DNA of 64,000 nt, from NCBI GenBank assembly GCA_013995675.1, contig VWRR01000012.1, positions 434,001 through 498,000 on the forward strand. Reading direction: 5' to 3'. The notes below the pieces were generated by a model. The model had not been told where the DNA came from and searched no databases. It was given only the letters and a program-made list of their open reading frames with translations. The translations under genes were made by a program, and so were the position numbers. Positions 1-11,089 of the stretch are shown piece after piece. This DNA is from Cyanidiococcus yangmingshanensis. Taxonomy: Eukaryota > Rhodophyta > Bangiophyceae > Cyanidiales > Cyanidiaceae. Position 1 is the first letter of the stretch, and each line of letters starts with the position of its first letter.

Positions 1-923
1 CCATTCAAGCGGCCCAAGCCCGATCTATCCAAACCAGGAGTGCTGCTCCTAGCTGCCATTGACACGTCCGGTTGCTGCCGATGCTGCGTGGCCTTGGCAG
101 GGCCGTCCGTTGTGGCAGAAGTTTTTGCACCGGGTGGTCCGCCGGGAGTTTCGCCCTCCGCGGATCGCTCGCCTCTAGACTGCGATGCCGGTGACGCCGG
201 TGACGCCGGTGACGCTGGCGTACTCGGCGCAGCGCTACCACTACTCTTGTTAGCGGTTGCAGCCCCAGAGGATGACGGTGTTGATCTCGTTGATCTACTC
301 GACGCAGCGCTATCACCACTCTTGTCGGCTGCCGCGGCTCCGGGGGATGGCGATGCAGCAGCGGTGCCTGTAGGCTTTTGCGCAGCTGAGGCGCCATCAC
401 CTGCCTTATCTCTCGTTGGTGGGGACGCCTCTGCCGGCGAGGCGGCACGCTGCGCAGCAGCACTACGCTCGCTCGTGGTTGCCGCTCCAGTTTGCTGCGC
501 AGTTCTGCTCTCAGCGGGAGTGCCCGTCGTTGAAGCGCTTCCTTTCGCCTTCGCCATTTCCGCAGCCCGTTGAGCAGCCTGTCGATTTGCTTCGATGATT
601 TTACGCGCCGCCTCGAGGTGCGAAACGTCCCGCACGGTGGAGGTCGGCGGTGGCGGCGGCGGCGAAGACGAACGTGGCTCCAACGCCCGCGTCAACTCCT
701 CCTGTTGCCTCCGTACCTCCTCCGCTTTTTTTATTGTCTCTTCTGCTTGCCGCTTAGACTGCTCATAAACCCAGCGCCGACGAGCAGGGTTTCCCGAGCT
801 CCACGCAGCGCTACTCTTCAGCGCAAATCGTGTCCGCTTAGCGTGACAGCGTCGCTGCACTAGCTCCAAACGCCCAGTCTTCTCGGTAACGCCAACCAGA
901 CTCGGGTTATGCACAACAAACAT
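1..923 (-). CDS. Unrecognised protein, N-terminal part, gene runs off the left edge
   Basis: An open frame runs leftward from an ATG at 923 to the window edge without a stop (about 307 residues visible). The N-terminus is basic with a phenylalanine at position 2, compatible with a plastid or mitochondrial presequence. Residues of roughly 45-75 and 95-125 are charged and helical (KRQAEETIKKAEEVRRQQEE; AARKIIEANRQAAQRAAEMA), probably coiled coil, separated by a proline run. The rest is Ala/Ser/Thr/Pro-rich and includes a short SPA repeat near positions 190-226, so it is likely disordered. I do not recognise the family; the C-terminus is outside the window. Long frames on the opposite strand here are shadows of this biased composition. 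Confidence 0.55.
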   Translation of the reverse strand, partial: MFVVHNPSLVGVTEKTGRLELVQRRCHAKRTRFALKSSAAWSSGNPARRRWVYEQSKRQAEETIKKAEEVRRQQEELTRALEPRSSSPPPPPPTSTVRDVSHLEAARKIIEANRQAAQRAAEMAKAKGSASTTGTPAESRTAQQTGAATTSERSAAAQRAASPAEASPPTRDKAGDGASAAQKPTGTAAASPSPGAAAADKSGDSAASSRSTRSTPSSSGAATANKSSGSAAPSTPASPASPASPASQSRGERSAEGETPGGPPGAKTSATTDGPAKATQHRQQPDVSMAARSSTPGLDRSGLGRLN

Positions 924-2420
924 TGCGCGAACGTTCACGCCTGCAGTGAAACCAGACCCAGTCATAGGAGAGCACAAACACCAATCTACAACGATAATTG
1001 TCTCTAGGCTCGGATCCTGATGCAGTGACCTCGCGCGCGACCGTCACGAAAATCTGCATTGGCGCCAAGGAGCGTCGCTGACAGCCATCGATTGCGAAAG
1101 GAGATCGCGCGCTCGCCATGCGTGTCGATGGAAATCCCTCATGCGTGCTCGTCGCAAAGTATGCGTGTCGATGGAAATCCTTCATGCGTGTTCGTATAGA
1201 TTCATGTGCGTCTGCTTATGATCATTGTTGTTGATGACATCTTGATAGAGATCGATCATGATTCGTGTGTGCAAGTGGATGGATTTCTACGACAATGATA
1301 CAAAGACGATATTAGGTGCCGAATACTTCAAGAACGAGTCCTCAAAACGATTCTATCTGGGTCATCGAGAGGGAATTCCTTTCAACGCGTCTCGGGGAGG
1401 TAGGGTAAGCTCCAGAGGCTCCTGAAACTCTTTCGCGGCTTTGTTCCTCTTGCTTCCAAAGGCATGCAGAAACAACATCATCCTTAGACGGAATCATAGA
1501 TCTGGAGCTTCTTGAAGGTCTTAAACGGTGACGTCCAAACACAATGAGAAATACGCTCACAGACCTGACTACGTAGTCGCATCAAAAAGATGACCTTTGA
1601 TGAATCGCATTCGAGGCAACAATGGCAACGTGCGTGGTGTACGTCCCGAGAGGCCCTAATCGGGGTCGACGGCGAAACTTCTCGCGCACATTTCTCGAAA
1701 TGATTGCACTTGTCCTCATTTTCGACAAAACAGGGTCGCTGAGCTTTCGAGCGACGATGGCTCGTTGCGAGTGATCGAGTCCAACCAAATGGCACTCGTT
1801 TCGATTTACCACAGATGCAATACCCTGCGCTGATACGATGGAGCGAATTCGAGTCATACCAAGCGTTGCTACGCACGGCTCGTTCACTCGCAACAGCGAA
1901 ATGCTATTTCGCGCTTCGAAAACGCTGATGGTGCTCCTAAGCTCTACTTCTCCGGAGAGAAACTGCTAAGAGCCCTTTTTGCCGAGCCATGACCAGTGAA
2001 TCTGGAGCGTACACACACTCCTCACGGTGCAGAGTCAGGCTTGCAGCGTATTGAGATCATCGTCCGAGCTCGGGAACACTTGGTGCAATATGGTCTCGAT
2101 TACCTCATTTATTCAGCAGTCCGCTCCATGTGAAAAAGCTTGAAAACTGAGTACTCCGTCCAGTCAATTCAATCTAGATTCACTGGGCTCGAATCAAAAA
2201 AATATCGCAATGTCTATTCTACACCAACAGAAGCGCTTGCTGCTCTACTGAAGATCTGTTTGGTGCAAACTTGCCATCGATGTCGGGCGAGGCCGGCCTG
2301 CCCGCCGCCCAATAGAGCCATGCACCGATTAGAATTTTTCCCGCCACGGGGACGCTTTTGTTCGCATATCCCCAACCGCTCCTTGCAAACTAGCCTATAA
2401 GAGATAATCGCTGGTGACGA
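924..2420. other. Intergenic, about 1.5 kb, no supportable gene
   Basis: Short frames on both strands (for example 1582-1893 minus) lack recognisable motifs and have no coding-like composition. The stretch contains the paired ATGCGTGTCGA repeats listed separately and is otherwise AT-richer than the flanking genes. It probably holds the promoters of the two diverging genes. Confidence 0.5.
1118..1191. repeat. Two-copy direct repeat with ATGCGTGTCGA core
   Basis: Nearly identical copies of about 30 bp lie at 1118-1147 and 1161-1190, sharing the core ATGCGTGTCGATGG and an ATGCGTG tail. They are 195-270 bp upstream of the minus-strand start at 923. The same 11-base core recurs at 21133 and 38828, so it may be a regulatory element rather than a simple duplication. 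Confidence 0.5.
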
Positions 2421-3908
2421 ATGCCTCTCGAGTCTCCAAGTGGAGATCACTCGTCACGAACGGAGGAGATAGACTGGAAAACCCTGCTTTGCGATGAGGT
2501 GGCGAGTCGAGAACCGGCGGCTTCGATAGGGGGTGCGGTTTTGCGGCCTATTGCGGAAGGATCCTGTTCAGAGGGGACGCCTCAACTGGTGAGCACGACG
2601 GTTGCGGCACGTTGGCAAGGACCGTCCCCTGGGGATGCTTGTCGAGAACCACCACCTTGGCTTCCTCTACCGGAGTGGTCGCCCCACGATCTGGTGCCGT
2701 GGTCGTGGAGCACCGGCTCGCGAGGTGCTGAGGTCGCGGAGCCCGGTAGCTCTATGGCGGGTTCGAGGCCACCACCACAGGTGCTCCCTGGACCGGAGAG
2801 CCCACGCTCGTTTGGTGGTATCGAGAACTTACTCTGGTATCTGAGTCCGGATATACCATTGACGCCGGTATCCTGGCGACGTCTCTCTAACGGAGCAGCG
2901 GGTTCGCCATTTGAGACCACTGCACGCTCACCGTTGACGAGACCGTACATGGTTCACGCACAGGAAAAGGGATGGCCTGGCTGGTGTGATGAACGACTCG
3001 GGCAGTGTCCATCGAATGGACAGCGCGTACCGCCGAGCGAGCCTCCATCGACGACAGGTCGGTGGCGTCAGTCCCAGCAGTCGCAGCAAGTCGCGCGTTT
3101 GCAGCACACACGACCTCGCTCGCTGGATGACGCCCTTCGCCGGGCTGCAGGAACTGAGAGACCGAATGCACAAAGCTTCCATGGCGTGGCGCCAAGCAAT
3201 GCACCGGTGCAGGACCAGCGTGCGTCCCTCACGAATGGCTCCGGACGCCTGTCGGCTGGTACCAGCGACGAGGCCGCAAATCCGTACACAGCCCATCCAG
3301 ATGTGGATATTGGAGTCCTCATGACAAATCCCTCCTTTTTATTGAAGCATTTCCACCCCTGCAATCATCGAATGGGGTATCCCGGCGTTGATGATATCGC
3401 CGCCAACGAGAACGAAGCAAGCTCTCACGGTACGCCGCACTCGTCCAGCCGCTACGCCCGGAGTATCGGGTTCCTCACTGCCCATCTGCTAGGTCTCTTT
3501 GCACCGCAAGCAGACGGCAGAGCCACCTATGCAGAGCGCCAGACCTGCGCAAGCCTGGCGACCGCTCTGAACGTGGCACCGCGACGCATCTATGACGTCA
3601 TTAGCGTACTGGAGGCGATTGGTATCCTCGAACGAGATGCTCGTGGCGGCCAACACAAAACACTCTCCATGCAGGTTCGCTTACGCAGCCTTACACCGAC
3701 TCGACTCCTTAGTGTCCATACCGGAGCCCGCGCTCAACGCGCTCAGCTGGAAAGACGCATTGAGGACCTGGAAAAAATTCGGGAAGAACTGGATAATGAC
3801 CTGCGTAACCTGCGTGCTCGTTTGCGCGACCTACTTCGCCAGCTCATCTACCGACCCGGCAGCACAAACAGCATCGCTCAAGAGACCGCCACTGCTCCTG
3901 GCGACTGA
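2421..3908 (+). CDS. Atypical E2F-family winged-helix protein
   Basis: 495 residues from an ATG at 2421. The first 340 or so residues are low complexity. A winged-helix DNA-binding domain follows at about 343-415 with the family hallmark APRRIYDVISVLEAIGILER (nt about 3570-3630); RRIYD contacts the TTTSSCGC-type E2F site in known family members. A heptad-rich coiled coil at about 438-476 would allow dimerisation. No marked box is visible, and the stop follows about 20 residues after the coil. It is therefore an E2F paralogue that could take the DP role; the recognition helix is E2F-like, since DP proteins carry RRRVYDALN. It lies 1.05 kb upstream of the canonical E2F in the same orientation. 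The frame displaced by +1 stays open from within this gene to 4248, so a longer product through a +1 shift cannot be excluded. Confidence 0.75.
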   Translation: MPLESPSGDHSSRTEEIDWKTLLCDEVASREPAASIGGAVLRPIAEGSCSEGTPQLVSTTVAARWQGPSPGDACREPPPWLPLPEWSPHDLVPWSWSTGSRGAEVAEPGSSMAGSRPPPQVLPGPESPRSFGGIENLLWYLSPDIPLTPVSWRRLSNGAAGSPFETTARSPLTRPYMVHAQEKGWPGWCDERLGQCPSNGQRVPPSEPPSTTGRWRQSQQSQQVARLQHTRPRSLDDALRRAAGTERPNAQSFHGVAPSNAPVQDQRASLTNGSGRLSAGTSDEAANPYTAHPDVDIGVLMTNPSFLLKHFHPCNHRMGYPGVDDIAANENEASSHGTPHSSSRYARSIGFLTAHLLGLFAPQADGRATYAERQTCASLATALNVAPRRIYDVISVLEAIGILERDARGGQHKTLSMQVRLRSLTPTRLLSVHTGARAQRAQLERRIEDLEKIREELDNDLRNLRARLRDLLRQLIYRPGSTNSIAQETATAPGD

Positions 3909-4962
3909 ATTGATGGAAGGCATCAACAACACCAGTGTCGTCAAACAAGATGGTTCATGCTTCGTCCCATCGCTGATGCCCGTTCTCACCGGTTTCTGGA
4001 CAGATCCGGCGACGGCAGCGACCTCCGACCCGTCGCCAGATGTCAGACGAGCCGCCTTGCCTCGCTGGCGCATCGACGTACCCGGACAAGCACAACTGGT
4101 TCCTGTCGCCGACATCGAAGCGACGACCCCAGTCTCGACAGCGCTCGAGAGCAAAGCGGCTCCTCGCCGTTCCCATCCGTTGCGGCCGCTCGACCCGAAT
4201 CGAGTCGCTACCCGGATGCCTTCGTCGAAACGATACCGAGCAGGCTGAGGTGACGTGTCCACCGCCGCCAACGGTCGCCCGCCCGAACACCATCCGCCTG
4301 GAGAGGCGCCACGATTGGACACGTGTCCACCTCCTGCGGCGCGCCAGATCTCGCGCGCGATCTTGGACAAAAACGAGCAGATGCAATTTCGCTTTGGTCC
4401 CCACGTGCGCGACGCCAGGTACGTTTCCCGCCAATGGCGTCTACATGCCGTCCGTGAATCATCCATCCAGCTCTGTTTCGAAAATGGTTTCGTCCATGGT
4501 GTTCGCCATGATATCCGAGAAACCTGAGGCATGTTCATTGCGTACATGTACGTACTCGATCGCTGACAGGCGGGCAATGGGTAGACGCGCCACGACCGTG
4601 GTGAGATGTCGCGTCGTGACCCTGCTGCGGTGGCGTGTGCCGTGGTCGGCTCCCGGTCCGTGAACGAAAGCGCGGGAATCGCACCTCGATCGATCGCTCG
4701 GTGCGGTGCGTCCTCGCCGCGCTTCATCGCCGACGGTGGCGGAAAGCGTTCGCCGCGGATGCCATCCGTGCATCGGGGCTGTCGGTGTGACAAGCAGCCG
4801 CGATACACGCAGACCGTTACAGTTTGCGCTGTATCCTGCGGGAACGTGTACGGTGCGTGTACGGAAGAAGGTTTCGTAAGCGAGGCACTTGATAGGTGCT
4901 TGCTTCACTGTTGCTCACGATAAACAGAGACGACTTGAGGGGTTTTGTGTAGGCGTTGGTTC
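3909..4962. other. Spacer between the two E2F-type genes, no confident gene
   Basis: Several overlapping frames of 80-325 codons exist on both strands here, but none shows a recognisable domain or a composition that stands out from its antisense. The minus-strand frame at 4459-4908 ends in a protein-like acidic segment, but I could not place it in a family. Most likely this is the 3' region of the first E2F-like gene plus the promoter of the second. Confidence 0.4.
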
Positions 4963-7525
4963 ATGCGCGGGGTCGCTGCAGCGACACCAGAGGCGCGTGG
5001 TCGGCGATCGACCTCGCACGCCCGCGCAAGCGTGGAGTTTTCGCCAGTGGTGGACGATATGACTCTGGAGAGTGGCGCACCAGGGCTGAATGGTTACCAG
5101 GGGTGCGCAGTCTCTTCGGGAAAGCAAGAGCTGGGGCACGTCAAGGGGTCAGAACCGGACGAGTCGGCAAGCACACCAGTAAAACGTTATTGGTGGTCGC
5201 AGTCCAAGCTCGAGAATGAGACTTGTTTGACGTCACCGGTGACGTCGGTGCTGTTGGGGGGTGCCTGAGGCCTGCGTCCTCGGTCAAGCTGGTGGTGATG
5301 CGCTGACCAGCTCTCCGGACCTGTGCACACCGCATCAAGGGCTGAAGAAGGGGCGTACACCGCGCGCGGCTGGTCGAGCCGCGTCTGCATCTAGGGCGTC
5401 CAAGCGCCGTAGCGGCTGTCGGCAGGACTGCTCGCTCTTCAAGCTGACGCATCGTTTTCTTGAACTTGTTTTCAAGACGAATGATGGTTTATTGGATCTG
5501 AACTCGGTGGCTGAGCGACTTGGCGTGAAGAAGCGACGGATCTATGACATTACGAATGTGCTCGAAGGGGTCGGTATCATCGAGAAGCAGGGCAAGAATC
5601 ACATCCGATGGAAAGGTATGGTTGATACCGTGCCCGCCAGCTCAGAGGACAATGATTCTGGTGCACCCGTTGGGTCAGCGAGCCGACGTAAACGTGGTCG
5701 AAGTGTGGAAACGCGAGCTGATGAGCGATCGAGTGTTGATCTCGACGAGAACCAAGCTGCTCGAGGTGCCGACTTGGCTGCAGACCAAGAGATATTGCGG
5801 TTGCGTGAACAGCTCGTCGAACTGGAGAGAATGGATCGGTTGCTGGACGAACAAGTCCGAGTCTTGAGGGGTAATTTGCGCCGTCTGAGCACCTCAGAAA
5901 AGGTGATGCGTTATGCCTATTTAACGGACGAGGATATTCTTTCACTATCTGTCTTTCAGAAACACATGGTCATTGCGGTGCAGGCGCCGCCAGGGACGGA
6001 ACTCCTATGGGGCGATGAACCCACGAGAAAGCAAAACTTATCCAGCGCAGCAGTATACCGTCTGCAGGTGCGCTCAAGTGGCGGTGCGATCGAGTGCTAC
6101 CTGCTTAGTGCTGGCGCTGGGAGCGATGCCCAGCGCAGCCGCTGCGCTATGCTGTCGTCCAGCCTTCCCGAGACCAACAAGCGGAATGGATGTCCGCGCG
6201 GCTACATCCAGCAGGCGCGCGTCTCCAATCGCACTCAACCTGCGATCGACGATTGGTCTTTGGAAACAGCCGTCCGAAGACGTGCACTCCCAGTTACAGA
6301 TGGTGAGGCTCGGAGTGCTGCATCTGATGCATGGCGAGTGGCGGCTGGGCACAGCAATGGTAGTCCAAACGGTGCGCGATCGAAGCCACATCCGGCAGCG
6401 TTCGGACGCAGCGATGTCTCCGCGTATGCGGTCAACGACCATCGACATTTCTTCGCTGATCGTTATCGACGTTTGGAGCCCCAAAGCGCCGCATCCATGG
6501 AAGAAACACTTCATGCTGATGCAGAAGAATTCGAAATGCATTCACAGACATATGTTTGGGGCGCCGAGGGGCGCCTGAGCGCACCAGGCTCGCCCGTCGG
6601 GAGCGAACGAGCTTTGGAAACCGGCGGCAGCATCATCGGCGTGATGTCGCCGTTACGATCGACCGTAGCCGGCCCTGGCTCTCCGAACCCTTCGTCTGCT
6701 GCTGCATACTTTGGCCAGGATGGCATTCGGCCGGTGCCGATGCGAACTCTCTTTCGAGAGTGGGGCAACACCAGTTCATCCTGGTCGAATGTGCACAGCA
6801 CGGATCCTGCTGGCGCCGACTATGTCTACGCAGCAGATACCTTGGACAGCGGTATCATGGTTCGCAGCGCAGCGGGTGCAACTGCTTTCGCAGTTGCGAG
6901 CTCTCCAGAGCGCACTGCAGCCGCACTGGTCCCTGCGGTGGCCTATCAATCCGTTGGGTTGGATGATCACTCAGCAGCGGCCGGACCGAATACACACACG
7001 CCTTCGATAACAACAAAAACCAAGGACGATATTGATGCGTCGCACGCGTCTGTTGCTGCGTTTGCAGCCGCGAATCTACAAGGTCGCAGCCCCGCCCACA
7101 TGTACAGCCATTCGAGCACTAGCGGCGACGACGTCACCGATGATTTCCACGGTGAAGTGATGAACCTTCGTCGCCAACAGGAGCGTGGACAGACTCTCCA
7201 TCCTGGCACTGTGTCGCCAGGCGGTACCTTGAAACTTCGTCGGGCGTCTCCGTACGCCTCTCCGCTGCGCGACGGCAGTCAGCGCTTTTCGCCCTTGCGC
7301 AGAGCCGGCCCAGGTATGGCGCTGCATTTAGATTACGACATGGAGGGTGGCTTTGGTTCCATGCTGCCTTGTGTGACCGGGGTGTTTACGCGGAGTCCAT
7401 CACCGCCAATCATCCAGGATTTCGCGGTGGAGAGCCTTCTCCTCGACCACACGCGGGAGCGCGGCGGTGGCCTCATGGATCTGTTTGTGTCGGCACAGCA
7501 CGACGCACAAGGTCCGCTTTCGTGA
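4963..7525 (+). CDS. E2F: E2F transcription factor; frame displaced +1 near its N-terminus
   Basis: The conserved part lies in one frame up to 7525: winged helix with KKRRIYDITNVLEGVGIIEK (nt about 5525-5590), leucine-rich coiled coil (about 5785-5880) and a CC-MB marked box with MVIAVQAPPGTELL (about 5965-6010). The C-terminal LLLDHTRERGGGLMDLF (about 7430-7485) resembles the RB-binding peptide of animal E2Fs. This frame has no ATG before the DNA-binding domain. The frame starting at ATG 4963 encodes a coding-like leader and ends at TGA 5266-5268. The +1 frame is closed by a stop at 5240-5242, so any join must fall within 5243-5268, which contains a G6 run (TTG GGG GGT GCC TGA). Dropping one base gives 853 residues. 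An intron is possible, but no strong splice sites are visible. It would act with RBR (45.5-48.2 kb) at G1/S. Confidence 0.85.
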
Positions 7526-7858
7526 GCACGCCTCTCTGTACTGTGCCCAGATTGATCCTGAATTATTTCGTCAATGCGGGAATTCTCACTGGTAGGATAG
7601 CGACAAGCAGCGCTTGCAGCTGAACCATTCATGCCGACAGCCTCGAGCGCCCTGGTCTAGCTCTCGATCGCGTATCGAAAGATGTGTCACTCCAAAACTA
7701 GGTCGGATGCGGTTAGCAACCGTTTTGTGCTCGCCCTTATCGCTGCAGGCGATGGCCCTCTAGATTTTTCTCTGCAAGTGCAACGACCGGGTGCCACGAG
7801 AGCAGCATCGCCCAGCGGGTCGGCACCATGCACATGGTTCGCGAACTGGTCGCGTCTT
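7526..7858. other. Convergent intergenic spacer
   Basis: 333 bases between the 3' ends of E2F and the ABC transporter. I see no gene here; presumably it holds 3' untranslated regions of both. Confidence 0.5.
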
Positions 7859-9932
7859 CTACTGCATTCCTGTTGGAGCTGGTTCTTTCAGGTTAGCATG
7901 AGCTCGTGCCTGGGCCTCCCACATGGCGTGGTACGACCCATGCGCCCGAGAGACGAGTTCGGTATGCGTACCGCGTTCGACGATTTCGCCCATCTTATTC
8001 AGGACGAGGATTTCATCGGCGTCAACCACGGTGGAGAGGCGGTGGGCCACCACCAACGTCGTGCGTCCGGCTCGCATCTCCATGATGTTGGCTTGAATCG
8101 CTCGCTCTGTGGCGGTATCCAAAGCGGAGGTCGCTTCGTCAAGCACCAGAATGGCAGGCTTCTTGAGAATCGCTCGCGCAATGGCAACTCGTTGTTTCTC
8201 GCCGCCACTGAGCCGCACACCTCGCTCGCCAACGATGGTTGCGTAGCCGTCTGGCAGGTTCCCGATCAATTCGTGGATATGGGCTGCGCGTGCGGCCTCC
8301 TCAATGGCTTTCGGCGTTGCGACGGAAGGATCCACCCCATAGGCGATATTGTATGCAATCGTCTCGTTGAAGAGAACCGGGTCTTGCGCAACGACGCCAA
8401 TCACCTGGCGCACACTCTGCTGCTGTACTTGGATAATAGTCCTGCCCATCGATATAGATAGCACCGCTCTCCGGCTCGATCAAACGTAACAGGAGACGGA
8501 TGATGGTGGTCTTTCCAGCACCCGACGGACCGACAACCGCAACCACGCGACGCGGTTGGATGGTGAAACAAAGCTCGTGCACGCCGCTCGCAGCAGCTGG
8601 ACTGGGAGACTTGGTGGGCTCTGGCGCTCCGCCACCAGTCTGCAGCGACTCATAGCGAAAGGTAACGTTGCGGAACTCGACTTGTCCGTGTGTGCAGCGC
8701 AGCGCCGGAGCACCAGGGAGGTCGCGCACAGTGGGCTCCACCGCCAGCAACTTGGACAGCTTGTCCAAGTCTGTCAGGGCTTTCATGATCTGTCGGTAAG
8801 CGGAACCGAGCCACCGCAAAGGTTGGTACAGTTGCAGGATATACGCGTTGACCATAACGAGATCGCCAGCGCTCATTTCACCGCTGGCGACCCGGCGAGT
8901 CGCCATGACCATGGAAATCCCCACACCCAGACTGATGATCACTGACTGTCCAGAGTTTAAAAGCCCCAACGTAGCCTGAAGGGTGCGCTCGCTCTCCTGC
9001 AGCGCCATGTATGCCTCCGCATACCGGTTGACTTCGCGAGCCTCCGCCGTGAACAACTTCACTGTCTCGTAGTTGAGCAGACTGTCCACCATGCGGGCCT
9101 CGGCAGCATTATCTCGCTCATTGTACTGTTTGCGGTGTACGGTCCGCCATTCGGTGACCTGCTTGCTGTAAAGGCCGTAGATCAGCACCGATGCCAGAAC
9201 CGTGAATGCGATCCAGAGACTCCCCATGGCGAAGAATACCCAGAGCACCAGCAGCAGCTCGACTGCTGTCGGCAGGAGCGTGAACACAAACACCGACAGA
9301 ACTTCGCCTAGGGATGCTACACCGCGGTCCATCACGCGTATGACCTCTCCTGTGCGTCTTTGCCAGTGAAAGTCCACTGAAAGGGCATGCAAGTGAGTGA
9401 ACGTTGTGAGCGCAATCGCTCGGGTCGCAGCCTGTGAAACGGTTAGCCAGGCGTAGCGCTGGCCGTCGTTTAAAAGCTGTACTCCAAAACGAGAGGTCGC
9501 ATAGAGCACTGTATAGGTTACTGCTGTACGCACAGAAGCTGACTGCGTTGCACTGCTCGGCGAAGCAAGTGCATCGATGACGCGTTTCAACGCCACTGGC
9601 GCGAGGACAGTCAATAGCTTTCCAGCCAGTGTCAACGCGAAAGAGAGCACCACGAAGAAGCGTATTCGCCATTGAACAGGCCATAAAAAAGGCTTCATCA
9701 ACCAGGCCAGGGCTTGAAACGCCTGCAACCGCTCCAACTCGAATGGGGCAACGCTGGCGAGTATCCTCCGCACGTCACGCTGGTTCGGTAGCGACTCCTG
9801 CCCCGTTCGTTCACGCTCAACCAGTTTCTCCAAGTCAATTCGCTCATTCTCAGGCAGCTCAATGATTGTCTTTCTTCGACGCCAATGAAAAGGCCAAAAT
9901 TGGGACCATTCGTGTCGCCAGTGACGAGCCAT
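7859..9932 (-). CDS. ABC half-transporter, ABCB6/HMT/ATM type; one-base frame displacement
   Basis: A six-helix transmembrane domain is followed by a nucleotide-binding domain. RRTGEVIRVMDRG in the membrane domain is characteristic of ABCB6/HMT/ATM exporters of glutathione- or phytochelatin-linked metals and sulfur. Walker A is GPSGAGKTT (nt about 8510-8536), the signature LSGGEKQ (about 8195-8212), Walker B ILVLDEATSALD, and the H-loop VVAHRLSTV. Directly after YIDGQD the frame changes: CAG GAC TAT TAT must be read CAG GAC (T) ATT ATC, surplus base near 8438, to continue as IIQVQQQSVRQVIGVVAQD. The alignment with the family is then gapless. With one base removed the product is 690 residues from ATG 9932. 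Without the shift the ATPase would be severed between Walker A and the signature and be inactive. Membrane location (vacuole, mitochondrion or plastid) is not clear. Confidence 0.88.
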
Positions 9933-11089
9933 GGTCTCGACAACAACACGCCTGGCTCGCGTCAACGGAAATCCTGCCAGCGTCTCGACGAGTGGCGTTG
10001 CTTCGGTGCCAGCACCGGTCGACAGCGGAACCGTACTGCGTTTCTATGGTGCGATGCTGTTCAGCTCGCAAAATATCCATAACGCTGGTATGCTGCACCT
10101 TGTTGTGTATGGAAAGGAAGCTATCAACCGAATGCATCAGCGGCTCTCACGCGAATGCATTTGCTTGCGTACACTGAGGGCAACCAGATGCTATTCGGAG
10201 GCCAACGTTCCAAGTCGTGATAGAACAGGTGAACTCAAGCTGATTCGATGGGCCTCTCCGAACATGGATCAGAGACCAGGTCATGAATACAGTCCTTGGG
10301 ACTCTGGAACGAGACTCACATCGATATTCGCATTCTGAGGATCGCCGTTCGCACCAGCAACCAACGGGGCACGATCTCACGGCGACAGGGTCGATGCTTC
10401 AGGAGATGTGCAGCTGCGAGCCTCTGGACACACACAGATGCCGTAAATCTCTCTTTCGTGCCAACACGCGCTCTCTCTAACGAGCCAACATTCCAGAAGA
10501 GTTGCTTCGATCCTCACACACTCATGCGAGACGCTATTCGCAGAGAACAGCGATCTCTCTATCTGACCTTGACACCGATACGCTCACGAGTGCACAACCA
10601 GCAACACGCTTCCTTTGAAAAACAAGAAACTTCCTAGAGAAACCGCGATCTATCTGTATCCTGAAGTGTTTTCAGCGACGAGAAACCGCGGCCTGTGGCC
10701 TGTATGCCCTCCTCGTCTGTTCACGATATCCAGTTGCTGAAACGTGGAGAGATTATGAACGTGTCCGTCGATCATAGAGCCAGTACCATCCATATGATGT
10801 TGTCCTTGCACATCGACAACACATGTTTCGATGTCCATGATGATATCTGTTCTATGGTACTTGATCAGCCATCCTATGGTTACGATGACAATAGCCCTGT
10901 TCTTCAGTACCCTTGCACATCTACAACACATATTTCGATGTCCATGATGATGATTCTCAAGCTCCATCTAGTCCTAGAAATCCGATCAGGGAAGCGTGCA
11001 AGCAGTTCCAGGGCCGCTGGCAGCCGCTCGAACCGATCGCGTCCCGCCGTCGTCCCTACGCCTTTGCAGCGCTGGGACGCCTCAAGGTG
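9933..11089. other. Divergent intergenic region, about 1.15 kb
   Basis: Separates the divergent ABC transporter and Alb3 starts. Only short, unrecognisable frames occur. It contains the two-copy 43-bp repeat described separately. A minus-strand frame at 9859-10137 could hold an upstream leader of the transporter, but I see no evidence beyond openness. Confidence 0.45.
10804..10953 (+). repeat. Two-copy direct repeat, about 43 bp
   Basis: Copies at 10804-10846 and 10911-10953 share CCTTGCACATC, ACAACACAT and TTTCGATGTCCATGATGAT with a few differences. The second copy lies 137 bp before the Alb3 ATG. It could be a duplicated upstream element or a decayed minisatellite. Confidence 0.5.

Noticed and set aside
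40-573. Plus-strand open frame with Ala/Val/Leu-rich translation
   Set aside because: It is antisense to the minus-strand frame that starts at ATG 923 and stays open to the edge with coiled-coil-like content; the plus frame is a compositional shadow.
3831-4808. Minus-strand frame of 325 codons between the E2F genes
   Set aside because: Ser/Arg-rich without motifs, overlaps the end of the first E2F-like gene, and competing frames are equally open.
7859-9932. Pseudogene status of the frame-broken genes
   Set aside because: Each has a single break, otherwise full conservation including catalytic residues, and several are expected to be essential (eIF2B-delta, cullin, ZDS); many simultaneous fresh pseudogenes are implausible.
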